Below are positions 1 through 8,612 of a stretch of 64,000 nt of DNA, piece after piece. The notes below the pieces were generated by a model. The model ran no database searches. It was not told the DNA's origin and saw only the letters and a list, made by a program, of their open reading frames with translations. The DNA is from Guyparkeria hydrothermalis (GTDB taxonomy: Bacteria > Pseudomonadota > Gammaproteobacteria > Halothiobacillales > Halothiobacillaceae), in contig NZ_JAJSEE010000004.1 of NCBI RefSeq assembly GCF_023555375.1, positions 1 to 64,000 on the forward strand. Reading direction: 5' to 3'. The first letter of the stretch is position 1. Every line of letters starts with the position of its first letter. A program made the position numbers and the translations under genes.

Positions 1-65
1 ACTGCGCCTTGCATCTGGGCCCTTGGAGGTCCCGCAGAGACGTCATCGATTCGTGCAGAGTTTCC
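1..65 (-). mobile_element. MITE-like element, partial (cut by window start)
   Basis: Bases 1-65 are the reverse complement of the left end of the elements at 19359 and 56876, nearly base for base, and end in the shared terminal inverted repeat (TCGTGCAGAGTTTCC). A CTAG sits one base outside the end, at 67-70. The rest of the copy lies beyond the window. No coding potential. Confidence 0.8.
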
Positions 66-132
66 CCTAGCTTACTTCGAATCGTTACGGATAAAAATCA
101 ATCTGTTAGATCAAACGGCTAAAGCCGATCCA

Positions 133-630
133 CTAGGGGCGCTGATCCGCCGAGGATGGGGCCTGGCGGAAGGTGATCTCGTGGAGGACGGGAAAGAAGG
201 CACCCGAACGGGCCTGTCGTTGCTGGCGGGCTCGGACAAGCCACAGACTGCTGGCCAGCCCGCCGACCGCACCCAGTGCCGTCAGCCATTCGCGACCGAA
301 TGCCGCCTCGGCCAGCAGTGCACCGAGCAACAGGCCGAGCAACGGCGCGAGGTACAGCCACAGGGAGGCGATCAGCACGGCGCGCTGGGAGAGCGCGATC
401 ACCACGTGATCACCGACCGCGAGCGTCTCCTCGGTGGGCAGGTAGAGCTGGTGACGCGGCAGGCGAAACAACCGCTGGAAGACGCTGACACCACAACCGC
501 GACCATCACGACAATTGGCGCAGCCACTCTGCCCCTCGGACTCCAACCAGACACCACCGGGCTCCACGGCCACCACACGAGCGGATTCGAGCATCGGCTG
601 ATCGATCGCGGCGGGATGGTTTTCCATCAC
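133..630 (-). CDS. rseC: SoxR-reducing system / sigma-E regulatory protein RseC
   Basis: Small inner-membrane protein of 165 aa. A cytoplasmic N-terminal part carries a cysteine cluster (C37, C40, C46 in a CANC...CGV pattern) and is followed by two membrane helices at about 85-110 and 116-133. Both features define the RseC/MucC family, which takes part in SoxR reduction in E. coli and sits in the sigma-E operon. Last gene of rpoE-rseA-rseB-rseC. Its ATG overlaps the rseB stop by 4 bp (ATGA), which implies translational coupling. Confidence 0.93.
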   Translation of the reverse strand: MMENHPAAIDQPMLESARVVAVEPGGVWLESEGQSGCANCRDGRGCGVSVFQRLFRLPRHQLYLPTEETLAVGDHVVIALSQRAVLIASLWLYLAPLLGLLLGALLAEAAFGREWLTALGAVGGLASSLWLVRARQQRQARSGAFFPVLHEITFRQAPSSADQRP

Positions 631-1751
631 TCGCCCGAGGGGCCCTCGCCTGCCTCGTCACCGGGGAGGGACGCGCGCACCGTGTTTTCGACCAGGGCCT
701 CGACGGTTGCCGAGGGCACGTCGCCGATGGCGGTGATGCGCACGTTGTCGACGCTGCGTGCGGCCATGGTCATGCCCTGATCGGTACGTGTCACCTGGCG
801 CGCGGCATCCCCGTCGCGCTTTTCGACAAACACCGACGCGGTGGCCAGACCGTCGGTGATCACCATGTGCTCAAAGTACTGCCCGGTCACCGGGTTTCGT
901 CGCCAGCTGCGCGAGCGGATCTCGAAGCCGGCGGGCAGCGGATCGACCACCCAGCCGTTTTGGCGGATCGGCGCCTGCTCGACCGGTTCGCCGCCCAGCT
1001 CGATCTGCTCGAAGTCGGACTCAAGCCCGGCCAGCAGTTCATCCTGGAAGGTCAGTTCCACCGAATCGAGCGGCTCGACCTGGGTGAACTGGTTGTGCTC
1101 GATGGGCCGACCGCCCTCGTCGTAGATGCTCATGCGCAGCAGCAGCGGCTCCTGCTCGCCGATGCAGAGCTTGTAGCCGTAGCGATAGTCATCGCGTGGC
1201 ACCACGGCCATCAGGTTGCAGTTCACGCCGGCCACCCGGCTGCCGCCCAGATCGATCAGGCGATAATCGTCCTCGAGGTCGTCGATGGCCTCGAAACGCT
1301 CACCGGAGAGTCGACTGTTGATGTTCGGGTAGTCGCCGAGCATGACCTGGCGACGCTCCGGCCACAGGCAGGCGCAACGGTCACCGAGCCGACGAATCTC
1401 GCGCACCTCGCCGTTCTCGGAAACCAGCAACTCGACGCGTTCCCCGTCGACCTGCCGGTGCACCACGCGCATCAGGTCGATCTGGTCGCCCCGAATGTGA
1501 ATGAACCGCCCCCCGTAGGTGCGGCTGGCCATCGCATCGACCATGGCCCGCACGCGGTCGCGCAGGGTCTCCGTACCGGCCTGCCCCCCGGACGCCTCTG
1601 GGGTTTCCAGGCTAGTGGGCGCCTCGGGCTCGGCCGGCAGCGCCTTGAGCAGCGGCTCGGCCCGAGCCGGAGAACAACAGAAGGCCACCCCCGCCAAAAC
1701 GAAGGTGGCCATCGAAAAACGCTGTGGGAAAGGCAACCGCAATGCTCGCAT
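627..1751 (-). CDS. rseB: Sigma-E negative regulator RseB/MucB, periplasmic
   Basis: Predicted 374 aa secreted protein with a signal peptide of about 31 residues ending PARA, then a MucB/RseB two-domain body. In the family it binds the periplasmic part of RseA, protects it from DegS cleavage and senses mislocalised lipoproteins or LPS. The ATG at 1751 is chosen because GAGG lies just upstream and the signal peptide starts there. An in-frame GTG at 1787 would overlap rseA and give an unlikely N-terminal extension. Third gene of the sigma-E operon. Confidence 0.93.
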   Translation of the reverse strand: MRALRLPFPQRFSMATFVLAGVAFCCSPARAEPLLKALPAEPEAPTSLETPEASGGQAGTETLRDRVRAMVDAMASRTYGGRFIHIRGDQIDLMRVVHRQVDGERVELLVSENGEVREIRRLGDRCACLWPERRQVMLGDYPNINSRLSGERFEAIDDLEDDYRLIDLGGSRVAGVNCNLMAVVPRDDYRYGYKLCIGEQEPLLLRMSIYDEGGRPIEHNQFTQVEPLDSVELTFQDELLAGLESDFEQIELGGEPVEQAPIRQNGWVVDPLPAGFEIRSRSWRRNPVTGQYFEHMVITDGLATASVFVEKRDGDAARQVTRTDQGMTMAARSVDNVRITAIGDVPSATVEALVENTVRASLPGDEAGEGPSGE

Positions 1752-1761
1752 CACGCCTCGC

Positions 1762-2460
1762 TTACTTTTGATCAAAGGTCGCTGCACGCGCCTCGGGGCC
1801 GGTGGTACCGAACTCGGGCGACGCCATGCGGTAATGCGTCACCACGTACGGATCCGGGCCGGAGTTGCTTCGCCCCGTCGCCCAGTCAGGCAGTTTGGAG
1901 GCATTGGCCGGCGCCGTCGAGGCCTGGACGACGCGACTCTGCTGTGGGTTGCTCGCGACCGCGGCCGGCGAGACATCCTTCGGCAGTTCCTGCGCGTTGA
2001 GCGACGCCATGACGGCTCGATCGTTTTCGGTCGGCCCCTCGGCCTGCATCGGCTCGATGCCGGCGCGATCGCCGGTCGAGAGGGTCAGCCCGACCGCCGT
2101 GACCGCGGCGAACAGGGAGGCGGCGATCGCGCCCTGCCAGATACGACGGTGACGCCACGACCGCGCCGAGTCCAGAGAGACCACCTTGCCGCCGCCGGGT
2201 CGCTCGTTCTCGGGGATCTCGTCGAGGCGGGCGTTGATCGAGTCGAGCAGGTCGCGTGTTTCCAAGGACTCGCCACGCAGACGGCTACCGATCAGTTCGT
2301 AACTGCGGGTGCGCGATCGAACGCCTTCCACGTCGGACAGGAGCGTGTCGAGCTCCGAATCGTCCGCCCGCCATTCGTCGTCCCACCATTGGGAAACGGT
2401 GTCCCGGAGGGTCGTCGATTCGTTTGCGTGCCGTTGCTTCATACCGTTGCCACCTACCAT
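1762..2460 (-). CDS. rseA: Anti-sigma-E factor RseA
   Basis: Single-pass membrane protein of up to 232 aa. The acidic, helical cytoplasmic N-terminal domain (about 1-100) would bind RpoE. One membrane helix lies at about 108-127 and a periplasmic tail follows. The overall sequence is divergent, as is usual for RseA; the call rests on topology plus position between rpoE and rseB. The ATG at 2460 directly follows the rpoE stop. A second ATG at 2442 has AGGTGG seven bases upstream and may be the true start. Confidence 0.88.
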   Translation of the reverse strand: MVGGNGMKQRHANESTTLRDTVSQWWDDEWRADDSELDTLLSDVEGVRSRTRSYELIGSRLRGESLETRDLLDSINARLDEIPENERPGGGKVVSLDSARSWRHRRIWQGAIAASLFAAVTAVGLTLSTGDRAGIEPMQAEGPTENDRAVMASLNAQELPKDVSPAAVASNPQQSRVVQASTAPANASKLPDWATGRSNSGPDPYVVTHYRMASPEFGTTGPEARAATFDQK

Positions 2461-3051
2461 TTAACCGCCCTTGAGCGACTCGATCGATTGCTCGATTGCT
2501 TCACGGGCGCGGAAAATCCTCGACCGTACCGTTCCGATCGGGCAGTCCATTACCGACGCGATCTCGTCGTAACTCAGCCCTTCCATCTCCCGCAACGTCA
2601 AGGCCGTGCGCAGATCCTCGGGCAGATCGGAGATCGCCTGGTCAATGGCTGCCTTGAGTTCCTCGGTCGCCGCCAGCGCATCCGGTGTTCCACCGTCGCG
2701 CAGCGCCTCGGGCTCGATCATTGGTTCGTCTGACTCATCGGAGCCGCCGGAGTTCAACGACACCATGTAGCCGCCGCGCGCGTCCGAGGCAAGCTGGTTC
2801 TTCGCCGTGTTGACCGCGATGCGGTAGATCCAGGTGTAGAAGGCGCTGTCGCCGCGGAACCGTTCGAGCGCCCGGTAGGCCTTGATAAAGGTTTCCTGAG
2901 CAAGATCAAAGACTTGCTCGGGATCTCGAATGTAACGCGCGATCAGGCGCTGCACGCGGTGTTGGTATTTCAGGACCAGGAGATCGAAGGCTCGCCGGTC
3001 ACCCTTGCGGGCGCGGGCCACCAGGGCCTTGTCGTTCTCCTCGGCGCTCAT
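2461..3051 (-). CDS. rpoE: RNA polymerase sigma-E factor (ECF) RpoE
   Basis: ECF sigma factor of 196 aa directing the envelope-stress regulon. The sigma2 region has the near-invariant stretches FIKAYRALERFRGDSAFYTW and YRIAVNTAKN of RpoE/AlgU proteins; sigma4 has the LREMEGLSYDEIA helix-turn-helix and the GTVRSRIFRAREA end. The open frame extends upstream to 3165, but the start at 3051 (MSAEEND) matches the family N-terminus and has a GGA-rich leader. First gene of rpoE-rseA-rseB-rseC and divergent from nadB, as in many Gammaproteobacteria. Confidence 0.96.
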   Translation of the reverse strand: MSAEENDKALVARARKGDRRAFDLLVLKYQHRVQRLIARYIRDPEQVFDLAQETFIKAYRALERFRGDSAFYTWIYRIAVNTAKNQLASDARGGYMVSLNSGGSDESDEPMIEPEALRDGGTPDALAATEELKAAIDQAISDLPEDLRTALTLREMEGLSYDEIASVMDCPIGTVRSRIFRAREAIEQSIESLKGG

Positions 3052-3321
3052 TTCCGTATCCGGTCCTGCCTGCGTGCAAATCAAATGGAGGGAAGTCGAA
3101 TGTCGGGTTGCCGGCGAGACCGACCCCGTCGTCGATCGAAACCGGGGCAAGATGGCCCCGTTCAAGATGGCCGTTTACGCCATGCTTGTCCCGCGCCGCC
3201 CTTCCCGAAGGGCTCGAGCACGTATACTCGCCGAACGACATTGTATCGAAAACCCGCGTGACAGGCATATGCCGCCACCCGCATCTGTCCGGGGCGGCGA
3301 AAGGAGGAATCCGAAAGCCAC

Positions 3322-4992
3322 ATGAGCGAACTGAGCGACCACACCACCCTGCACAGCGACGTCCTGATCATCGGTTCGGGCGCCGCTGGCCTCGCCATGG
3401 CCCTGCGCCTGCCGAGCCACCTGAGCGTGCTGGTGATCAGCAAGGGCGAACTGGTTGGCGGCAGCACCCCCTGGGCCCAGGGCGGTATCGCCGCGGCCCT
3501 CGGTGGCGACACGGACATTGAGCAGCACGTCGAGGACACGATCAAGGCCGGCGCCGGGCTGCCCGAGCGCGAGGTGGTCGAACGCGTGGTCCAGGCCGGC
3601 CCCGAACAGATCGAGTGGCTCGAATCGCTCGACATGCCGTTCACCCATGACCGGAACGACCCGGAACGCCTGCACCTGACACGGGAAGGCGGCCACAGTC
3701 AGCGCCGGGTCGCGCACGCCGCCGATCACACCGGGCGCTCGCTGATGGAGACGCTGGTCGACGCGGTGCGCGCCAGGCAAAACGTCACCGTGCTCGAGCA
3801 TCACAACGCGGTCGACCTGATCACCGCGCGCCGGCTGGGCGAGACCCGGGATGCCTGCCTCGGCGCCTACGTGCTGGACATCGACAACGACCGCGTGATC
3901 ACCGTCAGGGCACGCCACACGGCCCTGGCCACGGGCGGCGCGGCCAAGGCCTACCTGTTCACCACCAATCCCGACGGCGCCACCGGCGACGGCATCGCCA
4001 TGGGCTGGCGGGCCGGCTGCCGCGTGTCGAACATGGAATTCATCCAGTTCCACCCCACCTGCCTGTACGAGCCGCGCGCCAAGTCATTCCTGATCAGCGA
4101 GGCGGTGCGCGGCGAAGGCGGTGTGCTGCTGCGCCCGGATGGCAGCCGATTCATGCCCGACCACCACCCGGATGCCGAGCTTGCGCCCCGTGACATCGTC
4201 GCCCGTGCCATCGACGCCGAGATCAAGCGCCTGGGCATCGACTGCGTCTACCTCGACATCAGTTTCAAGGGTCGGGACTTCATCGAGACCCACTTCCCGA
4301 TGATCCACGCCCGCTGCCTCGAGTTCGGCTACGACATGACCCGCGAGCCCCTGCCCGTGGTGCCTGCTGCCCACTACACCTGCGGCGGCGTCATGGTCGA
4401 CGAACACGGCCAGACTGACATCGACAACCTCTACGCGATCGGCGAAACCGCTCATACGGGCCTGCACGGCGCGAACCGGCTCGCCAGCAACTCCCTGCTC
4501 GAGTGCCTCGTTTTCGCCCAGGCCGCGGCCGAACGGATCGCGAGCGATCCCGAGTCCGGGCAGCGCGCCCACCCGCCCATCCCCGCCTGGGACGAAAGCC
4601 AGGTCACCGACCCGGACGAGGCCGTGGTGGTCACGCACAACTGGGACGAGCTGCGCCGCAGCATGTGGAGCTACGTCGGCATCGTGCGCACCACCAAGCG
4701 CCTGTACCGCGCCCGCGATCGGATCAATCTCCTGCGTCGCGAGATCCACGACTACTACGCGCATTTCCGGGTCAGCAACAACCTGATCGAGCTGCGCAAC
4801 CTGGTGGAGGTGGCCGATCTGATCGTCCGCTCGGCGCTCACGCGCCACGAGAGCCGCGGCCTGCACTACAGCAAGGATTTCCCGCAGACCAATCCCCGCG
4901 CCGAGCATTTCAACACCGTGCTGATCCCGCCGCCGGCGCGCCCCTACCCGAGCGTACGCGACGGACACCGCGGCACCCCGCTGCAGGGCTGA
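3322..4992 (+). CDS. nadB: L-aspartate oxidase
   Basis: FAD enzyme of 556 aa (family about 530-550) oxidising L-aspartate to iminoaspartate in de novo NAD synthesis. The FAD-binding GSGAAGL lies at 18-24, followed by the STPWAQGGIAAAL stretch, the substrate-site REGGHS...H region, and GANRLASNSLLECLVF near the second flavin contact. Cytoplasmic; it works with NadA, which is not in the window. GGAGG at 3303 is rather far (14 bases) from the ATG. Monocistronic, with a strong terminator just after the stop. Confidence 0.97.
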   Translation: MSELSDHTTLHSDVLIIGSGAAGLAMALRLPSHLSVLVISKGELVGGSTPWAQGGIAAALGGDTDIEQHVEDTIKAGAGLPEREVVERVVQAGPEQIEWLESLDMPFTHDRNDPERLHLTREGGHSQRRVAHAADHTGRSLMETLVDAVRARQNVTVLEHHNAVDLITARRLGETRDACLGAYVLDIDNDRVITVRARHTALATGGAAKAYLFTTNPDGATGDGIAMGWRAGCRVSNMEFIQFHPTCLYEPRAKSFLISEAVRGEGGVLLRPDGSRFMPDHHPDAELAPRDIVARAIDAEIKRLGIDCVYLDISFKGRDFIETHFPMIHARCLEFGYDMTREPLPVVPAAHYTCGGVMVDEHGQTDIDNLYAIGETAHTGLHGANRLASNSLLECLVFAQAAAERIASDPESGQRAHPPIPAWDESQVTDPDEAVVVTHNWDELRRSMWSYVGIVRTTKRLYRARDRINLLRREIHDYYAHFRVSNNLIELRNLVEVADLIVRSALTRHESRGLHYSKDFPQTNPRAEHFNTVLIPPPARPYPSVRDGHRGTPLQG

Positions 4993-5002
4993 GCCGAACG
5001 AA

Positions 5003-5034
5003 AGAAAGCCAGGCATATGCCTGGCTTTCTTGTT
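5003..5034 (+). terminator. Rho-independent terminator after nadB
   Basis: A perfect palindrome at 5003-5030 forms a 12-bp stem (AGAAAGCCAGGC with its complement) around an ATAT loop and is followed by TGTTT. It lies 11 bases after the nadB stop and could also act on the convergent pal transcript. Confidence 0.85.
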
Positions 5035-5085
5035 TCGAGCCGGACGGAACCGACTCGCCATCCTTAAGGGCGTTACTCCAAGGGC

Positions 5086-5610
5086 TTACTGACCGTACTC
5101 GATTACCGCGCGACGGTTCTTGGCCCAGGCGGATTCGCCGGTGCCGTCGACGGCCGGGCTCTCTTCGCCGTAGCTCACGGTATCGATCTGGCTCGAGGAA
5201 ACACCGTAGGAAAGCAGCACGTCGCGTACGGCGTTGGCGCGCTTCTCGCCCAGCGCGATGTTGTACTCGCGGCTGCCGCGCTCGTCGGTGTGGCCTTCGA
5301 TGACCACTTCACGGTTGCCGTTTTCCTTGAGGAAGTCGGCATTGGCTTGCAGCATGCCCTGGTACTGGCCGGCTACCGAGTACTCGTCGAAACCGAAGTA
5401 GACGATGCGCTCGCGCTCGACCGGCTGACCCTGGTACAGCTCGGATTCGCTCATGCCGCCCGCACCGCTCATGCCGGTGCTTTGTGCGCCATCGGCCGAA
5501 GCGGCATCACCGCTGCCGGCACCGTCTTCGGCGCCCGGGCCCGGGGTGGAGCTACACGCGGACAGGACCACGGCCAGCGCGCCGACGGAAGCAAGATAGG
5601 ACCAACGCAT
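5086..5610 (-). CDS. pal: Peptidoglycan-associated lipoprotein Pal
   Basis: Outer-membrane lipoprotein of 174 aa in the Tol-Pal system. Lipobox LSAC with C19 as the lipidation site, then a Gly/Ala/Ser-rich linker and an OmpA-like peptidoglycan-binding domain (YFGFDEYSV, then EGHTDERGSREYNIALGEKRA with the diaminopimelate-binding Asp and Arg). The start at 5610 has AAGGAG five bases upstream; an in-frame ATG further out lacks a signal-peptide layout. Unlike the usual tolQRAB-pal-ybgF order, no tol gene is nearby. Confidence 0.96.
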   Translation of the reverse strand: MRWSYLASVGALAVVLSACSSTPGPGAEDGAGSGDAASADGAQSTGMSGAGGMSESELYQGQPVERERIVYFGFDEYSVAGQYQGMLQANADFLKENGNREVVIEGHTDERGSREYNIALGEKRANAVRDVLLSYGVSSSQIDTVSYGEESPAVDGTGESAWAKNRRAVIEYGQ

Positions 5611-5799
5611 AATTCGATCTCCTTGAATTGGAATCATCATCACGAAACGGAAAAAACGATATCACAGCACCCGGCCGTTCAACCGTGCCGGGTTGCTGCG
5701 CTGTGACCGGCGCCACCGGGGCCGGTTCCCGACCGCCGGCTGCATTTTTGCGAACACACCACACGTTCTGTTGCATATTCACAACAGCGGATGGCCGAC

Positions 5800-5829
5800 T
5801 TGACACCATCCGGCCGGATCGCGGAAGAT
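5800..5829 (+). promoter_or_regulatory. Candidate sigma-70 promoter of tRNA-Ser
   Basis: A consensus -35 TTGACA at 5800-5805 is followed after 18 bases by a weak -10, GAAGAT (5824-5829), and then a GC-rich stretch up to the tRNA at 5841. The spacing fits a tRNA promoter. The -10 is poor, so this is tentative. Confidence 0.5.
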
Positions 5830-5840
5830 GCGCGGGCTTC

Positions 5841-5931
5841 GGAGGGTTGGCAGAGCGGTTGAATGCACCGGTCTTGAAAACCGGCAAGGGTTAATAGCCC
5901 TTCCAGGGTTCGAATCCCTGACCCTCCGCCA
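5841..5931 (+). tRNA. tRNA-Ser (anticodon UGA)
   Basis: A full cloverleaf can be folded. Acceptor stem GGAGGGT pairs with ACCCTCC (5921-5927), then discriminator G and encoded CCA (5929-5931). The anticodon stem CCGGT/ACCGG encloses loop CTTGAAA with anticodon TGA at 5875-5877. A long variable arm follows (AAGGG...CCCTT), the class II sign of serine tRNAs, then a TTCGAAT T-loop. Reads UCA and probably other UCN codons. Confidence 0.97.
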
Positions 5932-5950
5932 CCAGATTATCGGACGAACG

Positions 5951-5976
5951 AGACACCTCCGGGTGTCTTTTTTGTT
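5951..5976 (+). terminator. Rho-independent terminator after tRNA-Ser
   Basis: A 7-bp stem AGACACC/GGTGTCT with a TCCG tetraloop is followed by a T-run, 20 bases after the tRNA. It separates the tRNA from the pigment operon. Confidence 0.85.
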
Positions 5977-6075
5977 TTCGAGCCAAGTCGACGCCGTCAC
6001 CGTCGGGAATCTCGGGCCAGGGAATGGGTCGAATCAGGCGGCAACGGCGTGAGGCATTTATTCAGGAAGGATTGC

Positions 6076-6312
6076 ATGCAGGCACTGGAAATCATCCGCA
6101 CCGGCATCGCCGAGAACACGGACGTCGATCCGGCCACCATCACCCCCGAAAGCCGGCTCGACGAGCTCGGCGTCGATTCCTTCACCCTACTCGAGCTGAT
6201 CTTCTCGCTCGAGGAACAGATGGAAATCGAACTCGGCAACGACGTCGGCACCCCCGAAACGATCCAGGACCTGATCGACATCCTCGAGCCTCACCTGCCG
6301 ACCAATGGCTGA
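6076..6312 (+). CDS. Acyl carrier protein (aryl polyene cluster)
   Basis: Acidic 78 aa carrier protein with the phosphopantetheine motif GVDSF; S35 is the expected attachment site. First gene of the pigment operon. In aryl polyene clusters one of two carriers holds the aryl starter and the growing polyene (ApeE/ApeF-like roles; which is which cannot be told here). The ATG at 6076 has AGGAAGG upstream and is preferred over an in-frame ATG at 6049. Overlaps the ketosynthase start by 8 bp. Confidence 0.9.
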   Translation: MQALEIIRTGIAENTDVDPATITPESRLDELGVDSFTLLELIFSLEEQMEIELGNDVGTPETIQDLIDILEPHLPTNG

Positions 6313-7570
6313 CCCCACCGGCCAGCAACGGGTCGTCGTCACCGGTCTATCCATTCTCGATCCTCTCGGCGGGACCACCGAGGCGGTCTTCGAGCGCGCC
6401 CTCGCCGGCCAGTCCAGCGTGCGCCTGTACCCCTACGGCGACGAGACGATCGGCGGTTGCACCCCGGCCGTCTTCTTCGACCCGATCGATTTCGAGGCAC
6501 GCCTCGGCAAGGCCACCTGCCGCAGCACCGACCCCTTCGCGCGCCTGGCCATTTTGGCCGCCGACGAGGCCTGGCAACACGCGCAGCTACCGTCGCCAGA
6601 CGAGTCACCCGATCCGCGCGCCGGCGTCCACTGGGGTACCGCCCTGGGCGGCATCAACACCTTCGAGAACGGCTATCGCGCCTTCTGGAAGGAAGGCCGC
6701 AAACGGCTCTCGCCGATGTCGGTGGTCATGGGCATGAACAACGCCGCCGCCTCACAGATCGGCATCCGCTTCCGGCTCGGGGGCGTATCCGTGACCCATA
6801 GCGTGGCCTGCGCGTCGGCGGCCATCGCCATCGGCGAGGCCTACCAGCGCATCCGTGACGGCGAGATGGACCTGATGGTTGCCGGTGGCTCGGACCTGCC
6901 ACTCGGCATCGGTGTATTGCGGGCCTGGGATGCGATGCACATGCTTGCCCCGGGAGACGACGAATCCGCCCACCGGGCCTGCCGCCCGTTTCACCCGGAT
7001 CGCCGCGGGCTGGTGCTCGCCGAAGGAGCGGCCGCCTTCGTGCTCGAATCCAGGGAACACGCCGAGCGGCGTGGCGCGACGATCCTCGCGGAACTGGCCG
7101 GTTACGGCGCCTCCAACGATGCCAACCACGTGGTGCGCCCCGATCACCGCGGCCAGGTCCGCGCCATCCATGCCGCCCTGGACGATGCCGGGCTCGATCC
7201 CGACGCGATCGGCTACATCAACGCCCACGGCACCGCCACGACCGAGGGCGACGCGATCGAAGTGCGCGCCATTCGCGAATCGTTCGGCGACCAGCGCGCG
7301 AAGCGCCTGCCCGTCAGCGCCACCAAGGCGGTGCATGGGCACGCGATGGGCGCGACCGGCGCGATCGAGGCGGCACTGACCGTCCTGACGCTACAACAGG
7401 GTAAACTGCCGCCCACCGCGCACCTCGACCAACTCGATCCCGCCTGCGACGGGGTCGACCTGGTGCGCGACGCGGCCCGTTCCGCCCCGGAGATCCGCGC
7501 GGCGCTGTCGAACTCGTTTGCGTTCGGTGGGAGTAACGCCGTGCTCGCCTTCACCCGCGCCGAGGACTGA
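6305..7570 (+). CDS. Beta-ketoacyl-ACP synthase, FabF-like (ApeR-like)
   Basis: Condensing enzyme of 421 aa with a complete thiolase-fold triad: C169 in SVACASAA, H308 in NAHGTATTEGD, H346 in KAVHGHAMGATG, and a C-terminal NSFAFGGSN loop. It should catalyse decarboxylative Claisen condensation of malonyl-ACP onto an ACP-bound acyl chain. Its place among carriers, ligase and dehydratase fits the stand-alone ketosynthase of aryl polyene clusters (ApeR-type). A second ketosynthase is at 17339-18574. Cytoplasmic. Confidence 0.92.
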   Translation: MADPTGQQRVVVTGLSILDPLGGTTEAVFERALAGQSSVRLYPYGDETIGGCTPAVFFDPIDFEARLGKATCRSTDPFARLAILAADEAWQHAQLPSPDESPDPRAGVHWGTALGGINTFENGYRAFWKEGRKRLSPMSVVMGMNNAAASQIGIRFRLGGVSVTHSVACASAAIAIGEAYQRIRDGEMDLMVAGGSDLPLGIGVLRAWDAMHMLAPGDDESAHRACRPFHPDRRGLVLAEGAAAFVLESREHAERRGATILAELAGYGASNDANHVVRPDHRGQVRAIHAALDDAGLDPDAIGYINAHGTATTEGDAIEVRAIRESFGDQRAKRLPVSATKAVHGHAMGATGAIEAALTVLTLQQGKLPPTAHLDQLDPACDGVDLVRDAARSAPEIRAALSNSFAFGGSNAVLAFTRAED

Positions 7571-7584
7571 GCCCCGCGGATCTT

Positions 7585-7935
7585 ATGACCGATCAACCGA
7601 CTCGAACGATGACCGATAGCCCGATGAGCCCAGACTCGATGACCCAAGACTCGATGACAGACAATCACGACAACGCCGTCGACGCGCTGATCCCGGAAGT
7701 GGCCGCCGAGCTGGTCGAGGCCCTGAACCTCGACGAGACGCCCGAGGAAATCGATCCGGACGAGCCGTTGTTCGGTGACGGGCTGGGGCTCGATTCCATC
7801 GACGTGCTGGAAATCGCCCTGGTGGTCTCGAGACGCTACGGCCTGAACCTGCGCTCCGACGACGAGCGCAACGAGCAGATCTTCGCCTCACTGCGCAATC
7901 TATGCCGCTTCATCGCCGAGAATCGCAGCAAGTAA
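7585..7935 (+). CDS. Acyl carrier protein, second (aryl polyene cluster)
   Basis: Carrier protein of up to 116 aa with the motif GLDSIDVLEIAL; S71 is the phosphopantetheine site. The core fold starts near residue 31. The first 27 residues contain several Met residues in a Thr/Ser/Asp/Met-rich stretch, so true initiation could be downstream (for example at 7654). The last 34 bp overlap the next gene. Together with the 6076 carrier it makes the usual ACP pair of aryl polyene systems. Confidence 0.88.
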   Translation: MTDQPTRTMTDSPMSPDSMTQDSMTDNHDNAVDALIPEVAAELVEALNLDETPEEIDPDEPLFGDGLGLDSIDVLEIALVVSRRYGLNLRSDDERNEQIFASLRNLCRFIAENRSK

Positions 7936-8612
7936 CCGGCCCGTCGGCCGCCGCCCGCCTGCGTGGCTGGCTGATCGGCGCGATGCTGGTATTCAACCTG
8001 GTGTTCGCGCAGCTGTTCGCCGGGCAGGACCAGGTGTCCCTTGCCCAGGCGACGCTCGTCATCGCCCCGCTGGGCGTCATCCTCCTCGTCGTGCTCGCCT
8101 CGCGCCGGTCACCGCTGGCCGCCCCTTTCGTTGCCCTCACGCAACTCGGCATCATCACGCTCCTGGTCCTGGGCGTCGCGGCGCTCCTGAAACAACACAT
8201 CTACCTGCTCTACCTGGTGCAGCACCTGGCCGTCCACGCCGCGTTGGCCTGGTTCTTTCTCGCCAGCCTGCGCCCGGGCCACGTGGCGGCCTGCACGCGC
8301 TTTGCCGCCCAGGTGCACGCCCACATGTCGCCGGCCCTGAACCGCTACACGCGGCAGATCACTTGGGCCTGGGGGCTGTTTTTCATCGCCAACGGTGTGG
8401 TTTCCGCCGGACTGATGATCATCGCCGGGCCGGCGGTCTGGGCCGACTACGCGATCTACGCCACCTTCCCGCTGGTCACCCTGATGTTCGTGCTGGAGTA
8501 TCTCGTTCGGCTGCGCGTGCTGCCCCGCGAGGACCTGTCCAGCCCCTGGAGCGCGGTGATTGCCTACCGGCGCCACCTGCGTCAGGCCGCGGAACAACGG
8601 GCCCGTCCATGA
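7902..8612 (+). CDS. COG4648-type integral membrane protein (aryl polyene cluster)
   Basis: Hydrophobic 236 aa protein with about six membrane helices: two near 22-65, two near 75-120, and two near 150-205. It belongs to the uncharacterised membrane family regularly found between the ACP and acyl-ligase genes of aryl polyene clusters (ApeG position). The biochemical role is unknown. Its start lies inside the preceding ACP gene (34-bp overlap) and its stop overlaps the ligase ATG, so the genes are tightly coupled. Confidence 0.82.
   Translation: MPLHRRESQQVTGPSAAARLRGWLIGAMLVFNLVFAQLFAGQDQVSLAQATLVIAPLGVILLVVLASRRSPLAAPFVALTQLGIITLLVLGVAALLKQHIYLLYLVQHLAVHAALAWFFLASLRPGHVAACTRFAAQVHAHMSPALNRYTRQITWAWGLFFIANGVVSAGLMIIAGPAVWADYAIYATFPLVTLMFVLEYLVRLRVLPREDLSSPWSAVIAYRRHLRQAAEQRARP

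Noticed and set aside
3223-3228. TATACT as -10 of nadB
   Set aside because: A good -10 hexamer but no acceptable -35 at 16-18 bp; not enough to call a promoter.
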